DNA of 55,970 nucleotides from an uncultured beta proteobacterium (GCA_903935355.1 CAIZRK010000040.1:1-55970), one strand, 5' to 3'. Positions 17,250-27,751 are shown, numbered from the stretch's first letter. Notes: a model not told the origin generated them from the letters alone. Numbers and translations: made by a program.

Positions 17250-17399
17250 TTATCTGCCCTGACAATCGAGTGGCATTTCCCATAAAGGCTTGCCTTGACT
17301 GTAATCACAATTGACGCCAACCGGTGAGGTAGTGCTAGCCATACATCCCCCCAAAGTTAATAGAAGCAAAGCTATAAAAAGAGTTTTACATTTTTTCAT
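17250..17399 (-). CDS. 49-residue small lipoprotein
   Basis: A 49-codon ORF between metY and the TPR gene. The product has a lipoprotein signal peptide: MKKCKTLFIALLLLTLGGC, with lipobox LGGC and the lipidated cysteine at residue 19. The 30-residue mature part contains two more cysteines (VNCDYSQGK and PLDCQGR), suggesting one disulfide. Start ATG 17399 has only a weak AAGG upstream. It is on the same strand as metY, 29 bp after its stop, and may be co-transcribed. No family is recognised. The pair of cysteines resembles the small lipoprotein at 8943, but no homology is claimed. Confidence 0.65.
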   Translation of the reverse strand: MKKCKTLFIALLLLTLGGCMASTTSPVGVNCDYSQGKPLWEMPLDCQGR

Positions 17400-17428
17400 T
17401 TCAATTAACCTTACAGTTCAGAATTTCT

Positions 17429-18700
17429 TCATACTTTCCCTAAAGCTTGCTCAAGATCTGCTTTCAAGTCGTCTATATGCTCAATACCAACACATAAACG
17501 CACTGTATCCTCGCTTATGCCAGATTTTGCTAACTCTTCAGGCGATAGTTGACGATGGGTAGTTGAGGCAGGATGCGTCGCTAAAGACCTTACATCACCA
17601 ATATTCACTAGGCGTGTGAAGAGATTTAAACCATCTAAGAATCTTTCACCTGCTGCTCGACCCCCTTTAACTCCAAAAGTCATCAAACCTGATGCTCTGC
17701 CACCCATCAGCTTTTGCACTAGAGCATGTTCAGGATGATCAGGTAGCCCTGCGTAATTAACCCATTGCACCTTGGGGTGTTGCTTAAGGTATGAGGCAAC
17801 CGCTAAGGTATTTTCACAAATACGATCCATGCGTAGCGCAAGGGTTTCTATTCCTTGTAGGATCAAAAACGCATTGAATGGTGAAATCGCAGCGCCCATA
17901 TTTCTTAATGGGACAACGCGCGCTCTACCAATATAGGCAGCCGCACCTAATGCCTCGGTATAAACCACACCATGGTAACTAACATCTGGCTCATTTAAAC
18001 GCTTAAAGCGTTCTTTGTGTTCTGCCCAGGGAAATTTTCCAGAATCAATAATAGCGCCACCCAAACTATTGCCATGACCACCTAAGTATTTGGTTAAGGA
18101 CTGCACCACAATATCGGCACCATGTTCAATTGGTCGGCATAGGTAGGGACTTGGTACCGTGTTGTCCACGATTAAGGGGATGCCATGGCGATGGGCGATT
18201 TCTGCAATAGCCGCAATATCTGTGATATTGCCTTGAGGATTTCCTAGTGATTCGACATAAATCGCCTTGGTCTTCTCGTTTATCAAAGGCTCAAAACTCT
18301 TAGGATCTTTGTAGTCTGCAAAATGAGTCTCAATGCCGTACTGAGGCAAGGTGTGTGCAAATAGGTTATAAGTGCCCCCATAGAGTGCATTGGAAGAGAT
18401 GATGTTGTCACCTGCTTCAGTAATCGTCTGAATTGCATACGTTATGGCGGCCTGTCCAGAGGCCAAAGCTAGAGCAGCAATGCCTCCCTCAAGAGCAGCC
18501 ACTCGCTCCTCGAGTACAGACTGAGTAGGATTCATGATACGGGTATAGATATTTCCGGGAACTTTTAAGTCAAATAGATCGGCGCCATGTTGCGCACTAT
18601 CAAAGGCATAGGCTACAGTTTGATAAATGGGAGGCACCACAGCCTTGGTAACAGGATCTGGCTTATAACCTGCATGGACTACTTTGGTCTCAAATTTCAT
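17429..18700 (-). CDS. metY: O-acetylhomoserine sulfhydrylase (MetY)
   Basis: A 423-residue PLP enzyme of the Cys/Met metabolism family. METKVVHAG-type N-terminus (MKFETKVVHAGYKPDPVTKA), YTRIMNPTQSVLEERVAALEGG, the SGQAAITYA block, and QSLTKYLGGHGNSLGG with the PLP lysine are all seen. The C-terminal region has SLATHPASTTHRQLSPEE, typical of this family. The length (about 420-430) favours O-acetylhomoserine sulfhydrylase over cystathionine gamma-synthase (about 380). It converts O-acetylhomoserine and sulfide to homocysteine. The upstream space to addA is only 59 bp and holds no recognisable SAM riboswitch. Confidence 0.92.
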   Translation of the reverse strand: MKFETKVVHAGYKPDPVTKAVVPPIYQTVAYAFDSAQHGADLFDLKVPGNIYTRIMNPTQSVLEERVAALEGGIAALALASGQAAITYAIQTITEAGDNIISSNALYGGTYNLFAHTLPQYGIETHFADYKDPKSFEPLINEKTKAIYVESLGNPQGNITDIAAIAEIAHRHGIPLIVDNTVPSPYLCRPIEHGADIVVQSLTKYLGGHGNSLGGAIIDSGKFPWAEHKERFKRLNEPDVSYHGVVYTEALGAAAYIGRARVVPLRNMGAAISPFNAFLILQGIETLALRMDRICENTLAVASYLKQHPKVQWVNYAGLPDHPEHALVQKLMGGRASGLMTFGVKGGRAAGERFLDGLNLFTRLVNIGDVRSLATHPASTTHRQLSPEELAKSGISEDTVRLCVGIEHIDDLKADLEQALGKV

Positions 18701-18759
18701 GATGTTTCCCCGTTTTCGAATGAACTGTTAAATCTATCATACTTAAGCCTATGCACTTC

Positions 18760-21700
18760 CTAAGAAAGCTCTAAAATCTCGCCCTGTGCTGAGATTAAAA
18801 AGGCTTTAGCCGGTTTATCGGTTCTGATACGCGCTAACTCGGCTTGGTAACCCTGTAATTGCTTGCTATATTTTTGGAATTGCTCCGTACCCTCTTTTGG
18901 AATCGTGAGCTTGTAATCAATGATAGCTAAGTGATCATCAAACTCAACTAAGCGATCTAAACGAAAGCTTCTACCCTGCTTGTCAACAATATCGATTTCA
19001 TTCCAGGCCTGAACCCATTGGTTTGAAGTAAGGTATATTTTCAGGGTCTCGGCATGTATCACGCAAAGCGCCCTATCGAATGCTTTAAGTGCTTGTTCCT
19101 CATTCACATCTAGCCAATGAGCTAGCTCCTCTAGCTTAATTTGGGATAGATTGGGTGGTATATAGCCCGTTTGACTAGTGAAATATTCCAATAGCTTATG
19201 AAAGAGCACACCTTCTTCCAAGATTTCTAGGTTAAATTGCTCCTCCTCCCCCATGCCTGCATTCCTAACTAGCGCTCCACTTTCAATCAGGGCAAGCGTA
19301 TCGTGATGATGTTGCTGAGCCTGATCCCAATCTATCTGAAAGTGCTCTATTTTAAATAGCTCATTACTTTGGGAGCTAGCCCCAATATTCCTCGTAGGCA
19401 ATACTTCGCTGATATTGCAAGCATCTAAATCTACCGTGCTCATACCTGCTCTTAAGGCTTTACCATACCAAGATTTTTCATTAATACCTCCTGCAGTATG
19501 GGATTGCACGCCACTCATCCATAGACCTTGCTGAGCACGTGTCATGGCAACGTATAGTAAATTCCAGTTTTCATTTTCACTGACTTCGTTTTCTTTTTGA
19601 TAGATGGTCTCGCGCTCTCCCGTTAAGGATTTAGCGGTATAAAGAGAGAGCTGAGTTGGGCTACTATGATCTGGCGACCAATCAAGCAGTACGCCCCGAT
19701 GAGGGGCACGCCACTCAGTATGATTTGCATCGAGCAAAATCACAAATGGCGCCTCCAAACCTTTTGCACCATGAATAGTCATCAAGCGAACCCGCTTGTG
19801 TTGCTCCTCTTCAGTCATTTCAGTATCTAGTTCAAACTCGCCTAGATTCTCGTCAACCTCCGCCTCAACATCACCTTCATCAGGAGTCTCATCGTCATCA
19901 CCACGACGCATAGCATTAATTTTGGCAATAAAACGGCTTAGGCTGGGATAACGACCACCATCTTGATTTAAGGCAAGCTCTAAAAATGCATCGAGATTAG
20001 CTAAGACTTGAGCACGTGCCAGATTTTGAGATGCGATTGCATAATGTATGCGTAAATTGCTCTCTTGATAAATTTGATCGAGTAAATCATGAACAGGCAA
20101 CACTTCGCCCAATTCTCGCCAGCGCTCTAAATACCGTGCCACCTTCAAACTCTGCGCATCGGTGCTACTTTGCAAGGCATCCCACCAAGATGCTTGCTGC
20201 TCGGGCCTAATATTGCAGCTAAGCATTTGCATTTGCTCTTCAGTAAAATGAAATATTGGACTTCGTAGCACTTGCGCCAATGGCAAATTATGTCTTGGTG
20301 ATACTAAGACTGCGAGTAAGGCAATTAAATCATCAATCTCTAAGGTGTTTAATAAACCACCTAGCCGAGAACTATCATAGGCAAGACCAGCTTCACGCAA
20401 GGCTCTCTCAAATTGGGGCAAGTATTCACGGCGCTTCACAAGCAGAATAAAATCGTTACCCCGAGCCTCACGCCAATACTCTTGACCCTCTTTCTGATCA
20501 ATCACTTTGCGGGTTGCTAAGACGTGAGTAATCCATCGGCTAACTTGTATACCCTCCAAATAGCGCTGCTGAACTCCAACCGTAAAGCTCATATCTTTGA
20601 TGGCATTGTCTAGTGCACAACCAGTGCGATCGGGTTGCACTGGTTCTTCACGAGCAATCAGCGGTAATAATTGTGCCTCACCTATCGCAGCATAATCATG
20701 CACAGCAATCTGCTCAAGGGGCGCCTCCCAACTAGTGGTTTGTTTGGCATATTGATAAGAAGCTGGTAAAGAATCCATTAAAAATAGTTGATTAACCGCC
20801 TTATTGATGGCATGGGCATTTCTACGAGTGGTATTTTGCTCTAAATATTTAGCTTGTAAGGTCGTAGTTAAAAACGTTTTAGCACTATCAAACAATCTTG
20901 GATCGGCACGACGAAAGCGATAAATAGACTGCTTGGGGTCGCCCACAATAAATACGCTAGGCATAGAGACATCTTGGCCATAGCCCTCTAACCAAGAACG
21001 CAAAATCTGCCATTGCAAGGGATTGGTATCTTGAAACTCATCAATCAATATATGGCTGTACTTGGCATCTAATCGTGCCTGAAGATAAGCAGCGTTTGCG
21101 GGATCGATCATCAGTTGACTAACACCGATTTCTAAATCATCAAAGTCACGTATGCGCATTGACTCTTTGGTTTTTTGCATATGCTCTAACATCGCTTGAC
21201 TCATTGCGAACCAGGCTACATTCAATTGATGGACAAGATGTTCGTTTTGCCAGATCGCAAATTGTTCAAATACTTCTATCCAAGCCAAGCGGATTTTTAG
21301 AAGCTCAGAAGGATCGATGCCGGCACCTACAAGATACTCACTCATAGGTCTAGAAACTTCGTAGTTTTCTTCCAAGGGATGCCCTGCTTTTGCAAAAAAC
21401 AAGGTTTTCCATTGCTCTGCAAAATCCATTACAGAGCCGCCGCTACCAGAGCAACTGAGCAAGCTCTCAAACAAGGGAGCTTTTTTCTTCTGGGTGAGCG
21501 TTCCATGAGTAAAGCACTTGAATAAGATCTCTAGATTAGCTTTTGTATCAGGGCGTTGCCAAAATGTTTCGAGTGGATTGGGCAAAGCTAAATTAGGCAA
21601 GTATTGAGCTAGATGATCTGCAGGACTTATTCCATCTGTTTTACAAGCTGCCAAGAAGAAAGTCCAAGCACCCCTTTGCTTAAAGAGGCTGTAGTTTCCC

Positions 21701-22260
21701 ATCAAGAATTTCTGCGTTTCAAATGCGCCAAACTCTTCTAACAAGACGTCATAGTGCCGCTTTAAAGCAAAAGGTAAGTCACCCCACCAATTCTCCATGC
21801 ACTCTTCTTGTAAGCGCTTAACATCTTCGCGCAGACCAAAGCCAGGCTGGACCTCAGCGCCAATTGGTGCTGCCCCTAAGAGCCGCCCAAACCAACCATG
21901 AAAAGTATCAATCACAATACCCTGAGGGCTCATTAACACTTTTAAATAGAGTCCCCTAGCCTCTGGCAATAATATTTCTGCTTCCTTCTTATCCAAGCCT
22001 CTGATCGTTAGTGCATGGGTAAGCTGGGCATCATCATTTTGAGAAAATTGCTCCAGCAAGCCATAGAGACGATCGCGCATCTCTTGCGCAGCTTTACGAG
22101 TAAAGGTGAGCGCCAATATCTCTTGAGGCTTGACACCAGCTAGCAACAAACGCACTATCCGCGCCACCAAAAGCCAAGTCTTGCCGCTGCCTGCACAGGC
22201 AGAAACTATCACTGAATTCTGTGGATCACAAGCGATGGAGTAATCAAACTGTTGATTCAC
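18760..22260 (-). CDS. addA: AddA-type helicase-nuclease, double-strand break repair
   Basis: A protein of about 1166 residues of the UvrD/RecB-like superfamily 1 helicases. The Walker A motif is SACAGSGKTWLLVARI near residue 25. Motif II is ILIDEFQDTNPLQW, followed by GDPKQSIYRFRRADP, TIHGAKGLEAPFVILLD and LYVAMTRAQQGLW. The C-terminal nuclease motif is IIDYKLT. AddA with AddB unwinds and trims DNA ends for RecA loading. The frame is open to 22278, but a GTG at 22260 overlaps the addB stop as GTGA and has AAGGG upstream, so that start is preferred. An acidic insertion (DDDETPDEGDVEAEVDENLG) sits before the last helicase motifs. Confidence 0.92.
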   Translation of the reverse strand: MNQQFDYSIACDPQNSVIVSACAGSGKTWLLVARIVRLLLAGVKPQEILALTFTRKAAQEMRDRLYGLLEQFSQNDDAQLTHALTIRGLDKKEAEILLPEARGLYLKVLMSPQGIVIDTFHGWFGRLLGAAPIGAEVQPGFGLREDVKRLQEECMENWWGDLPFALKRHYDVLLEEFGAFETQKFLMGNYSLFKQRGAWTFFLAACKTDGISPADHLAQYLPNLALPNPLETFWQRPDTKANLEILFKCFTHGTLTQKKKAPLFESLLSCSGSGGSVMDFAEQWKTLFFAKAGHPLEENYEVSRPMSEYLVGAGIDPSELLKIRLAWIEVFEQFAIWQNEHLVHQLNVAWFAMSQAMLEHMQKTKESMRIRDFDDLEIGVSQLMIDPANAAYLQARLDAKYSHILIDEFQDTNPLQWQILRSWLEGYGQDVSMPSVFIVGDPKQSIYRFRRADPRLFDSAKTFLTTTLQAKYLEQNTTRRNAHAINKAVNQLFLMDSLPASYQYAKQTTSWEAPLEQIAVHDYAAIGEAQLLPLIAREEPVQPDRTGCALDNAIKDMSFTVGVQQRYLEGIQVSRWITHVLATRKVIDQKEGQEYWREARGNDFILLVKRREYLPQFERALREAGLAYDSSRLGGLLNTLEIDDLIALLAVLVSPRHNLPLAQVLRSPIFHFTEEQMQMLSCNIRPEQQASWWDALQSSTDAQSLKVARYLERWRELGEVLPVHDLLDQIYQESNLRIHYAIASQNLARAQVLANLDAFLELALNQDGGRYPSLSRFIAKINAMRRGDDDETPDEGDVEAEVDENLGEFELDTEMTEEEQHKRVRLMTIHGAKGLEAPFVILLDANHTEWRAPHRGVLLDWSPDHSSPTQLSLYTAKSLTGERETIYQKENEVSENENWNLLYVAMTRAQQGLWMSGVQSHTAGGINEKSWYGKALRAGMSTVDLDACNISEVLPTRNIGASSQSNELFKIEHFQIDWDQAQQHHHDTLALIESGALVRNAGMGEEEQFNLEILEEGVLFHKLLEYFTSQTGYIPPNLSQIKLEELAHWLDVNEEQALKAFDRALCVIHAETLKIYLTSNQWVQAWNEIDIVDKQGRSFRLDRLVEFDDHLAIIDYKLTIPKEGTEQFQKYSKQLQGYQAELARIRTDKPAKAFLISAQGEILELS

Positions 22261-25200
22261 CACATACCCTTTCTGCAAATACCTCTAGCCTCGCAATACT
22301 GACAAACGCTATCAGGTGCAAATGCTTTCATAGGTTTGCGTGCCCATAGCACTTCTAGATCTTGGCTTAGTTGTTTAGAAAATTGATCCATCATCTCTGG
22401 CATATCTTCTACTAAATAAGCTCTCTCAATCTTGTCAATAGGCTTTTTAATATCGGCTTTTAAGGAAACCCATTCTGCCTGAGTGACCGTACGATTTGGG
22501 AGATGGGCTGCTAGAGCATTTTCATTAACGGCGCGGGCGTATATCAATAACTGTGGATCGTCCAATATATTCTGTGCTCGTAAGCTAATCTTCTGTAGCC
22601 CTTGATTCTTATAATCGATCACCGCGGCGGCAGTCGAATCTGTCCTGTGAATATCAAAACGGTCAGCGCGTCCAGCGATTTCAATCTCTCTTACTACACC
22701 ATCTTGATCACATACCCTCACCATAAAGCCAATAGGTAGTTCTGCATCGTGATAACGCCAGCCATCTGCTTCACGTTTTAATTGCCACTCAATAAAGCTA
22801 GGGATTTGCTTTTGCCAATCACGCAAAGTACCCATGACTCTGGCATCCCCAGCGATTAAACGTTCAAACTCTTTTTCCGAGTGCTTAGTTAAGTGCTCCA
22901 TCATCCATGCTCTCCGGGCATCCACTCCTTCATGAATAGATGAGTGGGCTTGTTGCTCTTCGGTTTTTAATGCTTGAAAAAAGTTTCGCAATAAAGAATG
23001 TAATAGCTGCCCCGCTAAAGAGGCGTCAAAACCCTCATCAAATTCTGTTGCTTTTCGCAAACCTAAAAGACTCCGGACATAGTATCGATAAGGGCAGTCT
23101 CTTAAAGCTTTATAGGCACTAGGACTCATGCTTACTGGCATGGCTAATTCAGGATGGAAAGTAGTGACTGCCATCTTCAATGGAGCTGACCGACCTTCAT
23201 AAATATCGGGTTTAGCCTCAACTATTGACCAAGTAGGTAACTGAGTGCGTAGTCGACTAATCCATGCTGAAGGTCTGAGGGGTTCACCACTAGTGCTTTT
23301 ACTTTGCCAGAGTAGGTCAACCTTAGGGCAAGAGATTAAGAGTTGTGATAAATCTCGTGCTTGCTGAATATATTGAGTAGTAATTGTGGGGGCATTGAGA
23401 AGACGATTGACCGCATCTGAGAAAAATAATGGTGGCTCAGAAAATGTAGGCAATTGTTGTTCATCACAACCTACAAACACAATCGCATCAAATTTACGCA
23501 AGCGTGTAGAACTAAGTGGCAGAATGCTTAAGGTTGCTTGCGCTTCGTTACCGGCCTCTTCATACGAAGCATCTTCCATTACCATTTTGAGTAGACTTAG
23601 CCATTCAGCTAGGCGCATTTTGACTTTCTGATAGTCACTTTTCCCAAGATCAAAGGTTTTAATGACCTCTAACAATTGCTTACCAGCAGAATCTTTTTCA
23701 AGACGCTGTGCCATACCCATCTCTAGTAAGTTCTTATGCAAGAGCGCATACGCATTGGCGCAATCGAGCTTGAGTTCTTGCCATTGCCAATGACGGGCCT
23801 GCACAAATACAATGAGTTGTAAGAGGCTTTCATGAGGGGCTTGTCCATGAGATATGGCATAGGCATTTGCCCGCTCGATTGCCATCCGAAAAGTTTCCCA
23901 ACCAGACTTTGCTTGACTTGCAATCAGAATATCTTCTAGCTGAGAAGCTAAGCTGACACACTCTTGTGGCAGCTTTTCTAAGCTATGCGCAAGATCAAAA
24001 TAAGGGTTTTGTAAAAACTCGAGTAGGACACTCGCGCTAGGCCCCTCTTTAGGTGCTTTGATTAATTCTAACCAACTATTAAGCGCTGCAGCAGCGCGAG
24101 TAGTTGAAAGCTTCCACCCGGTTTCATCCAAAATTCGTAGGGCCGGACCAAAGCGCGCTAATAAGGCACGCGTCCGTCTTGCAGCCAAACGGTCTTGTGC
24201 CACTAAGGCAATCTTAGTCTTACCTGAAATCAAATGTGCCTCAATCGATTTAGCGGCAATCCATGCTAACTCTTCAAAGCGTCGGGCACAAAGTAGGTGC
24301 CAGTCCTCATGATGGCTCGCTTGAATATTATGTTCAATCATCCCCGTCTGATCGGCATCTAATTGCAGCAACTGTCCTTGTGCATCTTGACCGCTAAGTG
24401 CTTCTGCCCAAAGGGCGACCGCTTGCCAATCCAGATCTATTTTCACTACTGGAGCAAATTGTGCATAGTCGCTTAAATACTGATTAAAAATCTCTTGATC
24501 AATAGGTTTGGGGTCTGCTGTTTGTACCCAGATGAGGGCCCTAGCTTTGCACACATTTTCATGATGGCTTGCTTTTGCTGCTTGCAGATGAGCCGCTAAA
24601 GCAAAATATTTTCGTATTGCGGGGTCGCTAGCACTACTAAGATAGCGCCAAAAAGTTAATAAAACGACAGACTCTTGATCTACCACTTTACGAGATAGCC
24701 CCAAATATGCTTTGGCTATTGCTTGATCTAGTACCAAGGCTACTTTTTTGACCCATTGCTCTGCATCCAAAACATGGTCATGCCCTAATCCATTTAACTC
24801 ACTTTGCATTTGTGGGAGGATCGCTTCTGATAATGCATCGCAAGCATCAATCACCGCTTGTGCTAGGCCCCATGCCCCAGCTTCGCTCTCGGCTTTAAAC
24901 CAACTTTGCAGCGTTTTATGCTTACGCATATTGACATAAACCGACAGCCAACGCTCTAAATCGGATGGTTTTTTAGGGAAGTTCCATGCGCCCGGTGCCG
25001 CCTCTAACCAATCATGAAAACTCATCACCTGCGGCAGAAAAGCAATGCTTGGATCTAGATTACCGGGTCGATACTGCTCGAGAGCTGCCCTTACCCCAAT
25101 TAATGGACCTGCCGTACTGAGTACCACTAAGGGGCGTTGTTGGGTCTGTATTGCACAACTCCAAATGCCATTAGCAAGCTGCTCTAGCGCCCAAGCATTA

Positions 25201-25262
25201 GGCGTAATTTGCCATCCATATCGCTGGTTTAATGAAGAAATCGTTGGAAATGGTTGGGGCAT
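22257..25262 (-). CDS. addB: AddB-type PD-(D/E)XK nuclease, double-strand break repair
   Basis: A protein of about 1001 residues, the partner of AddA. The central region carries degenerate helicase blocks (LSILPLSSTRLRKFDAIVFV and GCDEQQLP). The C-terminal third is a RecB-type nuclease: CPYRYYVRSLLGL starts it, GRADRFDIHR and AVIDYKNQG hold catalytic residues, and VCQYCEARGICRKG gives the last three cysteines of a probable iron-sulfur staple. Unlike AddA, a usable Walker A motif is not obvious. Start ATG 25262 is preferred over the TTG at 25271. It overlaps addA by four bases (GTGA). Confidence 0.9.
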   Translation of the reverse strand: MPQPFPTISSLNQRYGWQITPNAWALEQLANGIWSCAIQTQQRPLVVLSTAGPLIGVRAALEQYRPGNLDPSIAFLPQVMSFHDWLEAAPGAWNFPKKPSDLERWLSVYVNMRKHKTLQSWFKAESEAGAWGLAQAVIDACDALSEAILPQMQSELNGLGHDHVLDAEQWVKKVALVLDQAIAKAYLGLSRKVVDQESVVLLTFWRYLSSASDPAIRKYFALAAHLQAAKASHHENVCKARALIWVQTADPKPIDQEIFNQYLSDYAQFAPVVKIDLDWQAVALWAEALSGQDAQGQLLQLDADQTGMIEHNIQASHHEDWHLLCARRFEELAWIAAKSIEAHLISGKTKIALVAQDRLAARRTRALLARFGPALRILDETGWKLSTTRAAAALNSWLELIKAPKEGPSASVLLEFLQNPYFDLAHSLEKLPQECVSLASQLEDILIASQAKSGWETFRMAIERANAYAISHGQAPHESLLQLIVFVQARHWQWQELKLDCANAYALLHKNLLEMGMAQRLEKDSAGKQLLEVIKTFDLGKSDYQKVKMRLAEWLSLLKMVMEDASYEEAGNEAQATLSILPLSSTRLRKFDAIVFVGCDEQQLPTFSEPPLFFSDAVNRLLNAPTITTQYIQQARDLSQLLISCPKVDLLWQSKSTSGEPLRPSAWISRLRTQLPTWSIVEAKPDIYEGRSAPLKMAVTTFHPELAMPVSMSPSAYKALRDCPYRYYVRSLLGLRKATEFDEGFDASLAGQLLHSLLRNFFQALKTEEQQAHSSIHEGVDARRAWMMEHLTKHSEKEFERLIAGDARVMGTLRDWQKQIPSFIEWQLKREADGWRYHDAELPIGFMVRVCDQDGVVREIEIAGRADRFDIHRTDSTAAAVIDYKNQGLQKISLRAQNILDDPQLLIYARAVNENALAAHLPNRTVTQAEWVSLKADIKKPIDKIERAYLVEDMPEMMDQFSKQLSQDLEVLWARKPMKAFAPDSVCQYCEARGICRKGMW

Positions 25263-25370
25263 TAAAGGCAACTTTGAGGGCTAAACAGGTTTTTTGGACA
25301 AATACAGTGACTTATTGCTAATATAAGCGTTGTAACGATATAACTAAATAAGCCTAAATAAGGAATATTC

Positions 25371-25697
25371 ATGAGTGCCGGTATTAAACATGTAACTGAC
25401 GCCTCTTTTGACCAAGACGTTCTCAAATCCGATAAACCTGTCTTGCTCGACTTTTGGGCTGAATGGTGTGGGCCTTGCAAGATGATTGGTCCTATTTTGG
25501 AAGAGCTCGCCACTGACTACGGTGACAAACTCCAAATCGCTAAGATGAATGTGGATGAGAACCAAGGCGTTCCTGCCCAGTTCAATATTCGTGGCATTCC
25601 CACGCTAATTTTGTTCAAGAACGGGACTGTTGCTGCTCAAAAAGTAGGCGCCCTGGCGAAATCTCAGCTTTCTGCTTTTATAGATAGTCATCTGTAA
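25371..25697 (+). CDS. trxA: Thioredoxin
   Basis: A 108-residue classical thioredoxin with the redox pair Cys33 and Cys36 in [12 protein letters not shown], the cis-proline loop [12 protein letters not shown], and [10 protein letters not shown] at the end. It reduces protein disulfides in the cytoplasm. Length and motifs match the family closely. It is divergent from addB, with 108 bp between the starts, and is followed by a hairpin terminator before rho. The trxA-rho order is common in proteobacteria. Confidence 0.97.
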   Translation: MSAGIKHVTDASFDQDVLKSDKPVLLDFWAEWCGPCKMIGPILEELATDYGDKLQIAKMNVDENQGVPAQFNIRGIPTLILFKNGTVAAQKVGALAKSQLSAFIDSHL

Positions 25698-25709
25698 ATA
25701 CTCTTTCAT

Positions 25710-25734
25710 CACAGGCTCACTAGATGAGCCTGTG
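25710..25734 (+). terminator. Terminator after trxA
   Basis: CACAGGCTCA / TGAGCCTGTG, perfect 10-bp arms with a 5-base loop, followed by GTTTTG, 13 bases past the trxA stop. Confidence 0.82.
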
Positions 25735-25914
25735 GTTTTGATCTGTTTTAGTACTTTTGAGAGGCTTTTGTTTTAGCTCGCTGCTTGTCTGTCAGCCTTT
25801 TTGGTGTAGTATTAACCAAACGCACTTATCAGTGCTCTGATTTCTAGCCCGATTTTTCTGTAACTCGCCTCCCAATTCTTTTTAGCAAATCCCAAAATTC
25901 GGTTTTACCCATCT

Positions 25915-25930
25915 GATCTTGTTCAAGATC
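25915..25930. repeat. Inverted repeat in the rho leader
   Basis: GATCTTG / CAAGATC around a TT centre, 54 bp before the rho start codon, in a C-rich leader. rho leaders are known to be attenuated by Rho itself in E. coli, and a C-rich leader would suit this. Whether this repeat takes part is unknown. Confidence 0.35.
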
Positions 25931-25983
25931 GGCAAACCCTTACACCACATTCCCCCCCCTCTTTTTTTACACCCGAGAACCAC

Positions 25984-27246
25984 ATGCAATTATCTGAACT
26001 CAAAGTCCTCCACGTATCTGCCTTACTTGAAATGGCAGCTAGCCTAGAAATTGAAAACACTCAACGGATGCGTAAACAAGAATTGATGTTTGCCATTCTA
26101 AAAAAGCGTGCCAAAGAAGGTGAATCTGTTTTTGGTGACGGCACCTTGGAAGTATTGCCTGATGGCTTTGGTTTCTTACGCTCACCTGATGCCTCCTACA
26201 TGGCCTCTCCGGATGATATTTATATTTCTCCTGCTCAAATTCGGCGTTTTAATCTGCACACTGGTGATAGCGTTGAAGGCGAGGTACGCACCCCTAAAGA
26301 CGGAGAGCGTTATTTTGCTTTAGTCAAAGTTGATAAGATCAATGGCTTGCCTCCAGAGGCACTAAAGAACCGCATCATGTTCGAGAATCTCACCCCACTT
26401 CACCCTAACCGCACCATTCATTTGGAGCGCGAGATTAAGGCTGAAGAGAATTTAACGGGCCGCATTATCGACATGATCTCCCCGATTGGCTTTGGTCAGC
26501 GCGGTTTGATTGTTTCTTCACCAAAGTCCGGTAAGACTGTAATGATGCAGCATATTGCGCATGCGATCTCTACCAACTTCCCTGATGCTATTTTAATTGT
26601 GTTACTTGTTGATGAGCGCCCTGAAGAAGTTACCGAGATGCAACGTTCTGTGCGCGGCGAAGTTGTTGCATCCACTTTTGATGAGCCAGCAGTGCGTCAC
26701 GTTCAAGTTGCTGAGATGGTGATTGAGAAAGCCAAGCGCTTAGTTGAAATGAAAAAGGATGTGATTATCTTGCTTGACTCGATTACACGTCTAGCTCGTG
26801 CTTACAACACCGTAGTACCCTCATCCGGAAAAGTATTGTCTGGCGGTGTCGATGCCAATGCATTACAACGTCCAAAACGTTTCTTTGGTGCCGCTCGTAA
26901 TATTGAAGAAGGTGGCTCCCTTACTATTTTGGCCACTGCCTTGATTGAGACTGGTAGCAGGATGGATGATCTTATCTATGAAGAGTTTAAAGGTACTGGC
27001 AATATGGAAGTTCACCTAGAACGCCGTTTGGCTGAGCGCCGTGTTTACCCAGCAATCAACCTGAATAAGTCTGGTACCCGCCGCGAAGAATTACTGGTTA
27101 AAGCGGAAAATCTCCAAAAAATCTGGGTTTTACGTAAATTATTGGCCGATATGGATGATATTGAGGCAATGAACTTTATCGTCGATAAGCTCAAATCAAC
27201 CAAAAACAACAGCGAATTCTTTGATTTAATGCGTAAAGGTGGTTAA
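25984..27246 (+). CDS. rho: Transcription termination factor Rho
   Basis: A 420-residue protein, the standard Rho length. The N-terminal RNA-binding domain opens with [18 protein letters not shown] and contains [20 protein letters not shown]. The ATPase core has the P-loop [15 protein letters not shown] near residue 180, the Walker [15 protein letters not shown], and [31 protein letters not shown] is also diagnostic. Rho is a hexameric RNA helicase that releases transcripts. The leader is pyrimidine-rich, with a run of C and T directly before the start (ATTCCCCCCCCTC), which could serve as a rut-like site for autoregulation. Confidence 0.98.
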   Translation: MQLSELKVLHVSALLEMAASLEIENTQRMRKQELMFAILKKRAKEGESVFGDGTLEVLPDGFGFLRSPDASYMASPDDIYISPAQIRRFNLHTGDSVEGEVRTPKDGERYFALVKVDKINGLPPEALKNRIMFENLTPLHPNRTIHLEREIKAEENLTGRIIDMISPIGFGQRGLIVSSPKSGKTVMMQHIAHAISTNFPDAILIVLLVDERPEEVTEMQRSVRGEVVASTFDEPAVRHVQVAEMVIEKAKRLVEMKKDVIILLDSITRLARAYNTVVPSSGKVLSGGVDANALQRPKRFFGAARNIEEGGSLTILATALIETGSRMDDLIYEEFKGTGNMEVHLERRLAERRVYPAINLNKSGTRREELLVKAENLQKIWVLRKLLADMDDIEAMNFIVDKLKSTKNNSEFFDLMRKGG

Positions 27247-27403
27247 TTTAGCCCAGAAAAGGCGGTAAAAGTGCGCTTTGTTGTTGATTTCATGGCATAA
27301 TTTCGCCTTTAGCGCTTTAATCAATTGCATTTAACTTGGGTAAGTATTTCGGTTGCGTATTTCGGTACCCCACCAAAACGGCTACCCGCTCATAGGACTA
27401 ACA

Positions 27404-27751
27404 ATGAAACCTGGCATTCACCCCGAATATCGTGAAATCGTCTTTGTAGACGTTTCCAACAACTTCAGCTTTAAAACTCGCTCGACCATGAATACGAGAG
27501 ATAAGATCAAGTGGGAAGATGGCAATGAGTATCCATTGGCGAAAATCGAGACTTCATCTGAGTCACACCCTTTCTACACTGGTACCCAAAAAATCATGGA
27601 TACAGCAGGTCGTGTTGAGAAATTTCGTCAAAAATTCGGTACAAAAGCAGTTGCCAAAGCTAGTGGCGATGGTGCAGCTAAGACAGCTGAGAAAAAAGCT
27701 GCTGCTGCTGAAGCTAAAGCTGCTGAAAAGCCTGCTAAAAAGAAGGCTTAA
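27404..27751 (+). CDS. rpmE2: Ribosomal protein L31 type B, with long basic tail
   Basis: A 115-residue L31 of the zinc-free (type B, C-minus) class: [20 protein letters not shown], then [20 protein letters not shown] and [20 protein letters not shown]. The cysteine ligands of zinc-binding L31 are absent. The family core ends near residue 85. A further 30 residues are rich in alanine and lysine ([20 protein letters not shown]), longer than the usual L31 (about 80-90 residues). The ATG 27404 has AGGA seven bases upstream; in-frame sequence before it is not conserved. A strong terminator follows. Confidence 0.95.
   Translation: MKPGIHPEYREIVFVDVSNNFSFKTRSTMNTRDKIKWEDGNEYPLAKIETSSESHPFYTGTQKIMDTAGRVEKFRQKFGTKAVAKASGDGAAKTAEKKAAAAEAKAAEKPAKKKA

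Noticed and set aside
18701-18759. SAM-responsive element upstream of metY
   Set aside because: The space is only 59 bp and shows no known SAM riboswitch motifs.
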